Part shown: in pieces, positions 17,744 to 26,057 of the stretch
Position numbering within the stretch: the stretch's first letter is position 1
Layout of the letters: each line of letters begins with the position of its first letter
From: Scandinavium sp002470465
GTDB taxonomy: Bacteria; Pseudomonadota; Gammaproteobacteria; Enterobacterales; Enterobacteriaceae
Reading direction: 5' to 3'
Assembly (NCBI RefSeq): GCF_040750395.1
Contig: NZ_JBFLVD010000019.1
Span: forward strand, 1-64,000
Length of the DNA stretch: 64,000 nucleotides
Program-made: the position numbers and the translations under genes
Notes under the pieces: generated by a model
What the model was told of the DNA's origin: nothing
Seen by the model: the letters and a program-made list of their open reading frames with translations, nothing else
The model's database searches: none

Positions 17744-18505
17744 CTACAGCAGACGACGGGCCGCTTCGACCACGATTTTGACCGCGTGGCTTTCCGTTTT
17801 CTTCATCGTTTCCGCATTAGGGATTTCTTGCTGGGTGCGGTTGACGATAACGCCCGCAACCATCCCGGCGCGCAGGCCCTGGCTGGAGCACATGGTCAGC
17901 AGAGTGGCGGACTCCATCTCGTAGTTCATCACGCCCATCGACTGCCACTCTTCCATGGAGCCTTTGTAACGGCTGACTACGCGACCAGAGAAGGTGTCGT
18001 AACGCTCCTGACCCGGATAGAAGGTGTCGGAAGAAGCGGTCACGCCGATATGGGTGGTTGCGCCAACGGATTTCGCCGCTTCGACCAGCGCGGTAGTACA
18101 GGCAAAGTCAGCCACCGCCGGGTATTCCATCGGCGCAAAATGCAGGCTTGCGCCATCAAGGCGAACGGATGCGGTCGTCACCAGCACATCACCAACGTTG
18201 ATGTTTGGCTGAATGGCGCCAGTGGTACCCACGCGCAGGAACGTGCGGATACCAAGCTGAGCCAGTTCTTCCACCGCGATAGAGGTGGACGGGCCGCCGA
18301 TACCGGTTGAGCAGACGATAACGGGTTTACCATCGAGTTCTGCACGCCAGGAGGTGAATTCACGGTGCGATGCCAGCTTAACCGGCTTATCCATCAGCGC
18401 GGCGATCTTTTCCACACGCTCCGGATCACCCGGGACGATCGCGAGCGTTGCCCCTTGTAAATCGTTCTTGGTGAGGCCGAGATGAAAAACATCAGACTTA
18501 GACAT
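17744..18505 (-). CDS. udp: Uridine phosphorylase
   Basis: 253-residue cytoplasmic enzyme that phosphorolyses uridine to uracil and ribose-1-phosphate in pyrimidine salvage; a hexamer of the PNP/UDP family. Phosphate-site loop AIVPGDPERVEKIAALM (about 22-38), the STGIGGPSTSIA segment, and the nucleoside-binding MNYEMESATLLTM near residue 195 are all present. The ATG at 18505 (protein MSKSDVFHLG) is chosen for family length and its GAGG ribosome site; an ATG 39 bases upstream is in frame. It is transcribed alone, with paired CRP sites upstream and a terminator downstream. Confidence 0.97.
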   Translation of the reverse strand: MSKSDVFHLGLTKNDLQGATLAIVPGDPERVEKIAALMDKPVKLASHREFTSWRAELDGKPVIVCSTGIGGPSTSIAVEELAQLGIRTFLRVGTTGAIQPNINVGDVLVTTASVRLDGASLHFAPMEYPAVADFACTTALVEAAKSVGATTHIGVTASSDTFYPGQERYDTFSGRVVSRYKGSMEEWQSMGVMNYEMESATLLTMCSSQGLRAGMVAGVIVNRTQQEIPNAETMKKTESHAVKIVVEAARRLL

Positions 18506-18574
18506 AAAAAACTCCTCTCTGGATCGGTTTATCAGCAGAAGCAAAAACGCACTTTACCGAAGCTTCAGGCACAT

Positions 18575-18648
18575 TTTAGTGACACCCATCACTATGGATG
18601 AAAATGTTTGCATTGATTTTCTTTATAAAAGTGATTTACATCACATTA
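18575..18648 (-). promoter_or_regulatory. Paired CRP sites of the udp promoter
   Basis: Two CRP half-site pairs are visible: GTGA-CACCCA-TCAC at 18579-18592 and GTGA-TTTACA-TCAC at 18631-18644. Their centres are 52 bp apart, the spacing expected for class II plus upstream CRP sites bridged by CytR. CytR repression through CRP pairs is established for E. coli udp; its use here is inferred from this arrangement. The region between is AT-rich, as expected for CytR contact. Confidence 0.8.
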
Positions 18649-18759
18649 ACAAGCGATAACGATGAGCACTGCACATAAGATAGCCGTTTTCTGGCACTGT
18701 GAATCGTCAACCTGCGGACTATATTTACCACTGCGCTAATTATTGGTACGGAGAATGCC

Positions 18760-19566
18760 ATGACTGAAAAAACTGGCTTTGCACCTGCTGCGGCCCCTCA
18801 CGCCTCGACCATCGTTCACACGCCTGACGATGCTATCGTCGCGGGAGAAACCTCTATTCCTTCCCGCGGCGAGAACATGCCTGCTTATCACGCCCGCCCC
18901 AAAAATACCGGCGGCCCGCTGCCGGTGGTCATTGTGGTGCAGGAGATTTTTGGCGTGCATGAACACATTCGCGACGTCTGCCGCCGACTGGCGAACGAAG
19001 GCTATCTGGCGATTGCACCTGAGCTCTACTTCCGTCAGGGCGACCCGAACGATTACGCCGATATCCCTACCCTGTTCAGCGAGCTGGTAACGAAGGTGCC
19101 GGATGCGCAGGTGCTGTCCGATTTAGATCACGTCGCCAGTTGGGCTTCACGCAACGGCGGTGACGCCAATCGCCTGCTGATCACCGGCTTCTGCTGGGGC
19201 GGGCGAATTGCCTGGCTCTATGCCGCCCACAACCCGCAACTGAAGGCTGCGGTGGCCTGGTACGGCAAACTGGTGGGCGAAAAGTCCCTGAATTCCCCCA
19301 AGCATCCGGTTGATGTCGCCACTGACCTCACCGCCCCGGTGCTTGGCCTGTATGGCGGGCAGGACACGGGTATTTCACTTGAGAGCGTGGAGACCATGCG
19401 CCAGGCGCTGCGGGCCGCCAATGCGAAAGCCGAGATCGTCGTCTACCCGGATGCCGGGCACGCGTTTAATGCAGATTATCGCCCGAGCTACCATGAAGAA
19501 TCCGCCAAAGATGGCTGGCAGCGTATGCTGGCGTGGTTCAGCCAGTACGGCGATAAAAAAGCGTAA
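18760..19566 (+). CDS. dlhH: Dienelactone hydrolase family protein
   Basis: 268-residue alpha/beta hydrolase, the enterobacterial YsgA/DlhH protein. Family features: VVIVVQEIFGVHEHIRDVCR (oxyanion region), nucleophile Cys in TGFCWGGRIAWLYAAH near residue 148, an Asp in LYGGQDTGIS, and the catalytic His in YPDAGHAFNADYRPSY near 233. Dienelactone hydrolases open lactone rings in aromatic degradation, but no such pathway lies nearby, so the natural substrate is unknown. It is divergent from udp and convergent with metE across REP-like repeats. Confidence 0.93.
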   Translation: MTEKTGFAPAAAPHASTIVHTPDDAIVAGETSIPSRGENMPAYHARPKNTGGPLPVVIVVQEIFGVHEHIRDVCRRLANEGYLAIAPELYFRQGDPNDYADIPTLFSELVTKVPDAQVLSDLDHVASWASRNGGDANRLLITGFCWGGRIAWLYAAHNPQLKAAVAWYGKLVGEKSLNSPKHPVDVATDLTAPVLGLYGGQDTGISLESVETMRQALRAANAKAEIVVYPDAGHAFNADYRPSYHEESAKDGWQRMLAWFSQYGDKKA

Positions 19567-19571
19567 AAAAA

Positions 19572-19652
19572 GCCCGGTGGCGGTTACGCCTTACCGGGCC
19601 TGGGATGATTTCAACGTCCTTGTAGGCCGGGCAAGCAATGGCGTCGCCCGGC
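19572..19652. repeat. REP/BIME-type inverted repeats between dlhH and metE
   Basis: Two GC-rich stem-loops lie head to tail. GCCCGGT/ACCGGGC pairs across 19572-19599 and GCCGGGC/GCCCGGC across 19626-19652. Both have the REP signature seen again near 39.87 kb and 43.82 kb. They sit between convergent genes, the usual place for BIMEs, and probably act as a bidirectional RNA 3' end. Confidence 0.75.
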
Positions 19653-19664
19653 AATTCATCTCCA

Positions 19665-21926
19665 CTACGCGTGACGCAAATTCTGCGCCGCCTGCACCAT
19701 GTTCGCCAGTGCAGCGCGGGTTTCAGGCCAGCCGCGCGTTTTCAGACCGCAGTCCGGGTTCACCCACAGGCGTTCGGCCGGAATACGCTGAGCGGCTTTC
19801 TTCAGCAACGCTTCAATCCATTCCACGCTTGGCACGTTCGGGGAGTGAATGTCGTACACGCCCGGCCCAATTTCGTTCGGGTAGTCAAACTCTTCAAACG
19901 ATTCAAGCAGTTCCATATCAGAGCGTGAGGTTTCAATAGTGATCACGTCCGCATCCAGCGCCGCGATAGAATCCATAATGTCGTTGAATTCGCAGTAGCA
20001 CATGTGTGTATGGATTTGCGTTTCGTCTTTCGCCACGGCGGCGTTGATGCGGAAAGCTTCCACGCCCCATTGCAGATACGCCGCCCAGTCGCTGTGCTTA
20101 AGCGGCAGGCCTTCGCGCAGGGCCGGTTCGTCAATCTGAATAATGCCGATACCTGCGGCTTCCAGATCCGCCACTTCGTCACGCAGCGCCAGCGCGATCT
20201 GCTTAGCGATAGTTTCACGGCTCACGTCTTCGCGCGGGAAGGACCAGCAGAGAATGGTTACCGGGCCCGTCAGCATGCCTTTAACCGGTTTGTCAGTCAG
20301 AGACTGCGCATACTTCGCCCATTCAACGGTGATGGCTTCAGGGCGGCTGATGTCGCCGATCACCACAGGCGGCTTCACGCAGCGGGAGCCGTAGCTCTGC
20401 ACCCAGCCGTTTTGGGTAAAGACGAAGCCGTCGAGGTGTTCGCCAAAGTATTCCACCATGTCGTTACGCTCTGCTTCACCGTGCACCAGCACGTCCAGAC
20501 CTAAGCGTTCCTGCTCGGCAATCGCCTGTTTGATATGTTCAGCGATCCCGGTGCGATAGTTATTGGCATCCAGCGCGCCTTTTTTGAAGTCCAGGCGCAG
20601 GCCGCGAATCTCAGTGGTCTGCGGGAAAGAGCCGATAGTCGTTGTCGGCCAGGCTGGCAGCCTGAAACGTGCGCGCTGCGCTTCAGCACGGACTTCGTAC
20701 GCATTTTCGCGCTGGCTGTCTTTTGCGGTGATCGCCGCCAGACGCTGCTCTACCGCCGCATTATGCACGCGGGTGGAGTGACGGCGAGCCTGAATCGGCG
20801 CGCTCCATTCTGTGATGGCTTTAGTATCACCACTGTTCAGCGCATCTCGCAGCAGGGCCAGCTCTTCGCATTTTTGCAGGGCAAAGGCAAACCAGCTCTT
20901 CACTTCTGCATCCAGGCGGGTTTCCACGCTGAGATCGATCGGGCTATGCAGCAAAGAACAAGAAGAAGCCACCCACAGATCGCGTTTGCCGACGATGTCC
21001 TTAATTTGCGTATATTTCTCCGTCAGATCGGCACGCCAGACGTTACGGCCGTTTACCAGGCCCGCAGAGAGCAGCCAGTCAGCAGGCAGACGCTTGTGCA
21101 GCTCAGACACGTCATCTTTACCATGCACCAGATCGACATGCAGGCCCTGCACCGGCAGCGCGGTGATGGTGTCCAGATTTGGCGTCACGCCTTCGAAATA
21201 GGTCGTCAGCAGCTGTTTTGTTTTGCCCTGCAATGCGTCATACGCAGGCTGGAAGGCGTCGAGCCATGGGCGCGGGAGTTCCAGCACCAGGATTGGCTCG
21301 TCGATTTGCACCCATTCCACGCCGCGTTTTGCCAGCTCCGCCAGCACCTGCTGGTAAACCGGGAGAATATCTTTCAGGAGGCTCAGGCGGTCAAACTGTT
21401 CACCTTTCACTTTACCCAGCCACAGATACGTCACCGGGCCAAGCAGCACAGGCTTCACCTTGTGGCCGAGCGCCAGCGCTTCGTCCACTTCATCCAGCAG
21501 CTGTGTCCACGTCAGTTTGAATTCCTGACCTTTGGTGAATTCCGGCACCATATAGTGATAGTTGGTGTTAAACCACTTAGTCATTTCAGCGGCTGCGGCT
21601 GGTTCGCCGGTTGGCGCACGACCGCGACCGATGCGGAACAGAGTGTCGATATCCACTGAGCCGTCTTTGTTCTGATGACGAGCCGGCACGTTGCCCAGTA
21701 GCAGGCTGGTGGTCAGAACATGGTCGTACCAGGCGAAATCGCCCACCGGCAGTAAATCCACACCGGCGTCTTTCTGCTGTTGCCAGTGACGGGTGCGCAG
21801 CTCACGCCCGGTGTTCAGCAGCTCTTCACGGGAAATGTTGCCTGCCCAGTAGCTTTCCTGAGCTTTTTTCAGCTCGCGGCGCAGACCAACGCGAGGAAAT
21901 CCGAGGGTATGGTTTTTGATAGTCAT
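19665..21926 (-). CDS. metE: Cobalamin-independent methionine synthase MetE
   Basis: 753-residue cytoplasmic enzyme that transfers the methyl group of 5-methyltetrahydropteroyl-triglutamate to homocysteine without B12. Two (beta/alpha)8 barrels: the N-terminal half begins TLGFPRVGLRRELKKAQESYW; the C-terminal catalytic half carries the zinc ligands in THMCYCEF (His and Cys near 641-643), a Glu near 665 and the Cys in VNPDCGLKTRGW (about 726), plus IIQIDEPALREGLPL. It is divergent from its activator metR, with MetJ boxes between them. Confidence 0.98.
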   Translation of the reverse strand: MTIKNHTLGFPRVGLRRELKKAQESYWAGNISREELLNTGRELRTRHWQQQKDAGVDLLPVGDFAWYDHVLTTSLLLGNVPARHQNKDGSVDIDTLFRIGRGRAPTGEPAAAAEMTKWFNTNYHYMVPEFTKGQEFKLTWTQLLDEVDEALALGHKVKPVLLGPVTYLWLGKVKGEQFDRLSLLKDILPVYQQVLAELAKRGVEWVQIDEPILVLELPRPWLDAFQPAYDALQGKTKQLLTTYFEGVTPNLDTITALPVQGLHVDLVHGKDDVSELHKRLPADWLLSAGLVNGRNVWRADLTEKYTQIKDIVGKRDLWVASSCSLLHSPIDLSVETRLDAEVKSWFAFALQKCEELALLRDALNSGDTKAITEWSAPIQARRHSTRVHNAAVEQRLAAITAKDSQRENAYEVRAEAQRARFRLPAWPTTTIGSFPQTTEIRGLRLDFKKGALDANNYRTGIAEHIKQAIAEQERLGLDVLVHGEAERNDMVEYFGEHLDGFVFTQNGWVQSYGSRCVKPPVVIGDISRPEAITVEWAKYAQSLTDKPVKGMLTGPVTILCWSFPREDVSRETIAKQIALALRDEVADLEAAGIGIIQIDEPALREGLPLKHSDWAAYLQWGVEAFRINAAVAKDETQIHTHMCYCEFNDIMDSIAALDADVITIETSRSDMELLESFEEFDYPNEIGPGVYDIHSPNVPSVEWIEALLKKAAQRIPAERLWVNPDCGLKTRGWPETRAALANMVQAAQNLRHA

Positions 21927-21956
21927 GTCGTTGCCCCTTGAGGAAATTTGTTATTT

Positions 21957-21980
21957 GGACGTCCAGATGTTTACACATCC
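21957..21980. promoter_or_regulatory. MetJ operator (three met boxes) between metE and metR
   Basis: Three adjacent 8-mers, GGACGTCC, AGATGTTT and ACACATCC, resemble tandem copies of the met box AGACGTCT. The first is closest to consensus. MetJ with S-adenosylmethionine binds two or more tandem boxes and represses metE and metR in E. coli. A MetR-type sequence, TGAAGGACTTTCA (22032-22044), also occurs just at the metR start; I consider it only suggestive. Confidence 0.75.
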
Positions 21981-22043
21981 ATAATTGGCGGTTACTGTAT
22001 ATTCCTCAAGCGCAACATTTTCATGCCGAAGTGAAGGACTTTC

Positions 22044-22997
22044 ATGATCGAGATTAAACACCTGAAAACGCTGCAGGCGTTGCGGAACAGCGGCTCGCTT
22101 GCGGCAGCAGCGGCAATGCTGCACCAGACGCAGTCGGCGCTTTCACACCAGTTCAGCGATCTGGAACAGCGCCTTGGCTTCCGGCTGTTCGTACGTAAAA
22201 GCCAGCCGCTGCGCTTTACGCCGCAGGGCGAGATCCTTTTGCAGTTGGCGAATCAGGTATTGCCGCAAATCGGCCGTGCTTTACAGGCCTGCAATGAACC
22301 GCAGCAAACGACTCTGCGTATCGCCATTGAGTGCCACAGCTGCATTCAGTGGCTGACGCCCGCGCTGGAGAACTTCCGCGCAGCCTGGCCGCAGGTGGAG
22401 ATGGATTTCAAATCCGGCGTGACGTTCGACCCACAGCCAGCCCTTCAGCAGGGCGAGCTGGATGTTGTGCTGACCTCCGACATCCTGCCGCGCAGTGGCC
22501 TGCACTATTCGTCGATGTTCGATTATGAAGTGCGTCTTGTGCTGGCCCCGGAGCACCCGCTGGCGTCACGAACCCGTATTACGCCGGAAGATATCGCCAG
22601 CGAAACGCTGCTGATCTACCCGGTGCAGCGCCAACGGCTTGATATCTGGCGGCACTTTCTGCAACCAGCAGGCGTCAGCCCGTCGCTGAAGAGCGTCGAT
22701 AACACGCTGCTGCTGATTCAGATGGTAGCGGCGCGGATGGGCATTGCGGCTCTGCCGCACTGGGTGGTGGAAAGTTTTGAGCGCCAGGGTCTGGTGGTCA
22801 CCAAAACCCTGGGCGAAGGTCTGTGGAGCCGGCTGTATGCTGCGGTGCGCGACGGCGAGCAGCGCCAGCCGGTAACGGAAGCGTTTATTCGCTCAGCGCG
22901 GAACCACGCCTGCGATCATCTGCCGTTTGTGCGGAACGCGGAGCGACCCAATGGCGATGGACCCACAGTGAAGCCACAATCACCAGCGCCCCTGTGA
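22044..22997 (+). CDS. metR: LysR-type regulator MetR
   Basis: 317-residue LysR-family activator of methionine genes (metE, metH, glyA) with homocysteine as coeffector. The N-terminal winged helix-turn-helix (about 1-60) contains LRNSGSLAAAAAMLHQTQSALSHQ split around the recognition helix; the rest is a periplasmic-binding-like effector domain. It is divergent from metE. Its last 113 bases overlap the 3' end of bioP on the opposite strand. Confidence 0.97.
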   Translation: MIEIKHLKTLQALRNSGSLAAAAAMLHQTQSALSHQFSDLEQRLGFRLFVRKSQPLRFTPQGEILLQLANQVLPQIGRALQACNEPQQTTLRIAIECHSCIQWLTPALENFRAAWPQVEMDFKSGVTFDPQPALQQGELDVVLTSDILPRSGLHYSSMFDYEVRLVLAPEHPLASRTRITPEDIASETLLIYPVQRQRLDIWRHFLQPAGVSPSLKSVDNTLLLIQMVAARMGIAALPHWVVESFERQGLVVTKTLGEGLWSRLYAAVRDGEQRQPVTEAFIRSARNHACDHLPFVRNAERPNGDGPTVKPQSPAPL

Positions 22998-23784
22998 TAA
23001 AGCTCGGCCAGTGCGGCTGCTGTTGCCAGATGGCGAAATTCACCAGCAGCCCGGCAGGCACGTGCATGTTATTCATGATGCCAAGCGTGCCGGCGTCCAC
23101 CTGCGTGGCGCCATAGTTCCACATAAAGTAGCCAATCCCGGAAGCCACCACGCCGAGCCACACCAGAATGCCCCACTGTAGCCCCGTCGTCGGCAGCTTT
23201 TGCGGATTCCCCAGCGTAAACCACGCCACCAGCGCCACAAGAAATGCCCCCATGTAGAACCACGCGAAAGCGTTATGCTGCGGCATCGGGTGAATCTCCA
23301 TCAGGCGTTTGTACCCCACCATACCGATAGCAAAAGTGATATTGGAGAGCTGTACCAGCAGCAGGCCCGTCCAGAAATGCGGGCTAATGTGATCATAGCG
23401 AATGATGGCTGCGCCAATCACCGCGAGCCCCGCGCTCAGCAGGTAGCCCCAGCGCAGCCGACGCTTGCTGATTAAGTCATAAATCAGCGTGATATAGAGC
23501 GGCGTCAGCACGGTAAACAGCAGGAATTCAGAAACGGTCAGGTAGAGATAGGCGCGGAACGCCAGCAGATACATGATGCCGAGCTGCATCGCGCCCACCA
23601 GCATATACAGCACCAGCACCCGCAGCGACTGACCACGGGCGCGCAGGAACGGTAAAAACACCAGCGCCGCCAGGGCCACGCGGACCAGCACGGAGAAAAC
23701 GCTGTCGACGCTGCCCGCCAGGTATTCGCCAATCAGGCTGAAGGAGAATGCCCACAGCACGGTGGTGATAATCAATAATGCCAC
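22885..23784 (-). CDS. bioP: Biotin transporter BioP (YigM), EamA family
   Basis: 299-residue inner-membrane protein with ten predicted helices in two EamA repeats. Its length, position beside metR and sequence match enterobacterial YigM, shown in E. coli to be a biotin importer. I set the start at the GTG at 23782-23784, preceded by GAGAG at good spacing; this gives VALLIITTVLWAFSFSLIG and the family length. The longer in-frame reading adds 48 soluble residues not seen in the family. A nearby ATG (minus strand, about 23818) is out of frame. The 3' end overlaps metR by 113 bases. Confidence 0.9.
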   Translation of the reverse strand: MALLIITTVLWAFSFSLIGEYLAGSVDSVFSVLVRVALAALVFLPFLRARGQSLRVLVLYMLVGAMQLGIMYLLAFRAYLYLTVSEFLLFTVLTPLYITLIYDLISKRRLRWGYLLSAGLAVIGAAIIRYDHISPHFWTGLLLVQLSNITFAIGMVGYKRLMEIHPMPQHNAFAWFYMGAFLVALVAWFTLGNPQKLPTTGLQWGILVWLGVVASGIGYFMWNYGATQVDAGTLGIMNNMHVPAGLLVNFAIWQQQPHWPSFITGALVIVASLWVHRHWVAPRSAQTADDRRRGSALSE

Positions 23785-24138
23785 GATGAAACTCTCTGAG
23801 GTGAGTGAGCGCTCATTGTAGCGGAGTCCCCGGTTGACAACTGAACAAATGACAAGCAACCACGCCTTATGCCAGCCTTTTCCCAAAATAAAATAGGGTC
23901 GATTACTGATAGTTAAATGAATCGCCACGAATAATCTAAATAGCTGCGCCGAATGCCGCTACAGTTGGCTGTGTAGCACTATTCCGCGCAGCTATTCAGG
24001 ATTCGAGTCACTGTAAGTCGTATCGCTGAAGGTATTGAGTGACACACCAGTAAGCCGCCCTGACGGCCCGATTACTATCATATCTGTCAGCCGCTGTTAC
24101 CTCGCAATCATTACGTCCACTAAAAATCCTCTAATTAA
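23785..24138. other. Left flank of the accessory insert, no gene seen
   Basis: About 350 bases between bioP and the bacteriocin promoter hold no convincing coding region on either strand. The first part contains the bioP promoter. From about 23929 the base composition becomes more AT-rich, which fits the edge of imported DNA. I found no direct repeats, tRNA end or integrase that would mark an attachment site. Confidence 0.6.
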
Positions 24139-24176
24139 CTGAATGTATTGACAATAAAATATCCACAATATTTAAA
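24139..24176 (+). promoter_or_regulatory. Candidate promoter of the bacteriocin gene with weak LexA-like box
   Basis: TTGACA at 24148-24153, a 17-base spacer and TTTAAA at 24171-24176 make a plausible sigma-70 promoter 84 bases before the toxin start. CTGAATGTATTGACAA (24139-24154) overlaps the -35 and matches 11 of 16 positions of the SOS consensus CTGTATATATATACAG, but lacks the final CAG. Colicin genes are normally LexA-controlled; here that remains a guess. Confidence 0.45.
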
Positions 24177-24259
24177 TGGTCTAATGAACCTTGTAGCCAG
24201 AGATTTATCAGGACAGGGGCTGAACCATAGCCTCCGGATTTCAGACAAAAGGAAGTCAC

Positions 24260-25708
24260 ATGGCAATCATCCCAGCGTACTACAAAGATGGCATACCTTA
24301 TGATTCGAATGGTAAAGCCATCGTCTCTCCCTCCGGTAATCCTCTCCCCGAAAAGGAACCACTTGTCATCAGCCTCGGTGACGGAAAATATAAGTTCAGG
24401 TCAAAGAAAAAAGCCTGCTACCAGATGTACTTTCAGGCTCTGGGCATGCAGTGGGTGATGGACAGGGATGACGGAAAAGGTGTGGCGATGTGCTACGCCA
24501 CTGACACTGAAAAGCACGTTGCGATTAACCTGATGACCGGACAGATGCCCGTTCCTGAATTTACTCCGGAACAGGCTCAGGGCGCCATATCGCTACTGGG
24601 CGGGCCCGGCATACTGGCCCTGAACAGTGGGCAGGAAGGAATACAGTTCGCAGTAGCCGGCGATGGCGTCATGGGCATTGCAGGAGAGCTTTTATCCACT
24701 CTGGCTGCGGCCATCAGCCGGGCAGTTTCCCTGCTGACAGCCAGCACGGCAGGGCCGATGGTGGCAGCGGCATCAACGATTCTGTTCTCACCCTCAGCAG
24801 GCCAGGGCAGCGACCGGATACCCGGTCGCGACGTTGAAGCCATGGTCGCGATGAATGCCCGGATGATGGTGGAAAAGAGGGTTTCCATTGAGCCAGGGAC
24901 ACCGACCGTTAATTTGCCGATTCGTGGCGCACTGATTAACCAGGACGGTCAGATGGCACTGACGCTGATAAAAACGGGCGAAGGTGCCCCATCAGAGGTC
25001 CTCGTACTGGAATCTGTGCGCGATACATCGACGGGTCTGGATGTCATAACACTGCCGGCGATGGGCGGGGAGCCATCGAGGACTATACTGATTAACCCGG
25101 TACCCGCCCCGTCGACTCCTTCTGATACGGGAAACCAGGCTCCCGCTCCGGTTATACCCCAGCATACCGGAACGGCAGTAAAGCCGGTAGACACTATAAC
25201 CGTAACCACATTTCCGGGGGCAGACGCACAGGAGCTGTATGATTTTATCTACTGGCGCCCGGATGCAGCGGGGACCGGGGTTGAACCTGTCTATGTAATC
25301 ATAAGCCGCGCCCGCGATATGGAGGGGACGGTGACGGGACGGGGGCAAACTGTAGGGGATAACTGGCTTTACGAAGCAGGCAAAGGTACGGGAGTACCCA
25401 TTCCAGCCCAGATTACTGAGAAACTGCGTGGGCGTAAATTTGCGAATTTTGATGCGTTCAGGAGAGCCTTCTGGACGGAAGCAGGGAAAGATCCAGATCT
25501 ACTTAAGCAACTCAAAAGTCAAAACAAGACGAGCGTTAAAAATGGCAAGTCACCATTTGTTCCTGTATCAGAGCGAGTTGGAGGACGTCGACGTTTTGAA
25601 CTTCACCATGTTAATTTGATTAAAGATAATGGCGCAGTGTATGACATTGATAATATTCGCGTGATAACTCCTAAGCGTCATATCGAGATCCATAAAGAAG
25701 GTAAGTGA
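24260..25708 (+). CDS. Colicin/S-type pyocin-like HNH DNase bacteriocin
   Basis: 482-residue toxin. The C-terminal domain (about 360-482) closely follows the colicin E9 DNase: VGDNWLYEAGKGTGVPIP, FANFDAFRRAFWTEAGKDPD, then the HNH site with Arg443, Glu447, His449, His450, Asn465, His474 and His478 at the same spacings as in E9. The middle (about 215-370) has S-type pyocin character, including VYVIISRARDMEGTVTGRG. The first 150 residues are unfamiliar, with a hydrophobic stretch near 145-190; no canonical glycine-rich translocation domain or long receptor-binding coiled coil is visible, and the protein is shorter than colicin E2/E9 (about 580). An AAAGGAAG ribosome site precedes the ATG. The immunity gene follows after one base. 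It would kill related cells by cutting DNA; how it enters is not evident. Confidence 0.9.
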   Translation: MAIIPAYYKDGIPYDSNGKAIVSPSGNPLPEKEPLVISLGDGKYKFRSKKKACYQMYFQALGMQWVMDRDDGKGVAMCYATDTEKHVAINLMTGQMPVPEFTPEQAQGAISLLGGPGILALNSGQEGIQFAVAGDGVMGIAGELLSTLAAAISRAVSLLTASTAGPMVAAASTILFSPSAGQGSDRIPGRDVEAMVAMNARMMVEKRVSIEPGTPTVNLPIRGALINQDGQMALTLIKTGEGAPSEVLVLESVRDTSTGLDVITLPAMGGEPSRTILINPVPAPSTPSDTGNQAPAPVIPQHTGTAVKPVDTITVTTFPGADAQELYDFIYWRPDAAGTGVEPVYVIISRARDMEGTVTGRGQTVGDNWLYEAGKGTGVPIPAQITEKLRGRKFANFDAFRRAFWTEAGKDPDLLKQLKSQNKTSVKNGKSPFVPVSERVGGRRRFELHHVNLIKDNGAVYDIDNIRVITPKRHIEIHKEGK

Positions 25709-25709
25709 G

Positions 25710-25967
25710 ATGAAAAAGAACACGATTTCTGATTATAACGAAGCTGAGTTTCTGGAATTTGTCAGAAAAATTTGCCGAGCAGAAGGGGCCACGGAAGAGG
25801 ATGATGACAAATTAGTCGATGAATTTGAGCGATTAACTGAGCATCCAGACGGTTCTGATCTTATTTATTATCCAAGAGATGATCGTGAAGACAGTCCTGA
25901 GGGGATCGTAAAAGAAGTTAAGGAATGGCGAGCCAAAAACGGCAAGCCGGGATTTAAACAGTGCTGA
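25710..25967 (+). CDS. Im9-type DNase bacteriocin immunity protein
   Basis: 85-residue acidic four-helix protein of the colicin E2/E7/E8/E9 immunity family. It binds and blocks the cognate nuclease domain. The invariant helix III motif HPDGSDLIYYPRDD (Tyr53-Tyr54) and the C-terminal VKEWRAKNGKPGFKQ are present; the variable specificity helix reads EEDDDKLVDEF (30-40). One base separates it from the toxin stop, and its ribosome site is inside the toxin's last codons, so the two are coexpressed. Base composition is clearly more AT-rich than the flanking core genes. Confidence 0.95.
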   Translation: MKKNTISDYNEAEFLEFVRKICRAEGATEEDDDKLVDEFERLTEHPDGSDLIYYPRDDREDSPEGIVKEVKEWRAKNGKPGFKQC

Positions 25968-26001
25968 TGCCTACGGCTAAAGGATTAGCTGAAATAAGTA
26001 T

Positions 26002-26037
26002 GAATACCAGCTGTTCGGGGATGAATAGCTGGTATTC
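26002..26037. terminator. 11-bp perfect hairpin after the immunity gene
   Basis: GAATACCAGCT (26002-26012) pairs perfectly with AGCTGGTATTC (26027-26037) around a 14-base loop. No T-tract follows. In colicin operons a partial transcription barrier between immunity and lysis genes lowers lysis expression; this hairpin is in the corresponding place. Confidence 0.5.
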
Positions 26038-26057
26038 CCTCACGACAGGGAGAAGTT

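Noticed and set aside
23929..24138. Attachment site or tRNA fragment at the left edge of the bacteriocin insert
   Set aside because: A T-loop-like string (GGATTCGAGTC near 24000) occurs, but no matching half tRNA, direct repeat or integrase gene was found.
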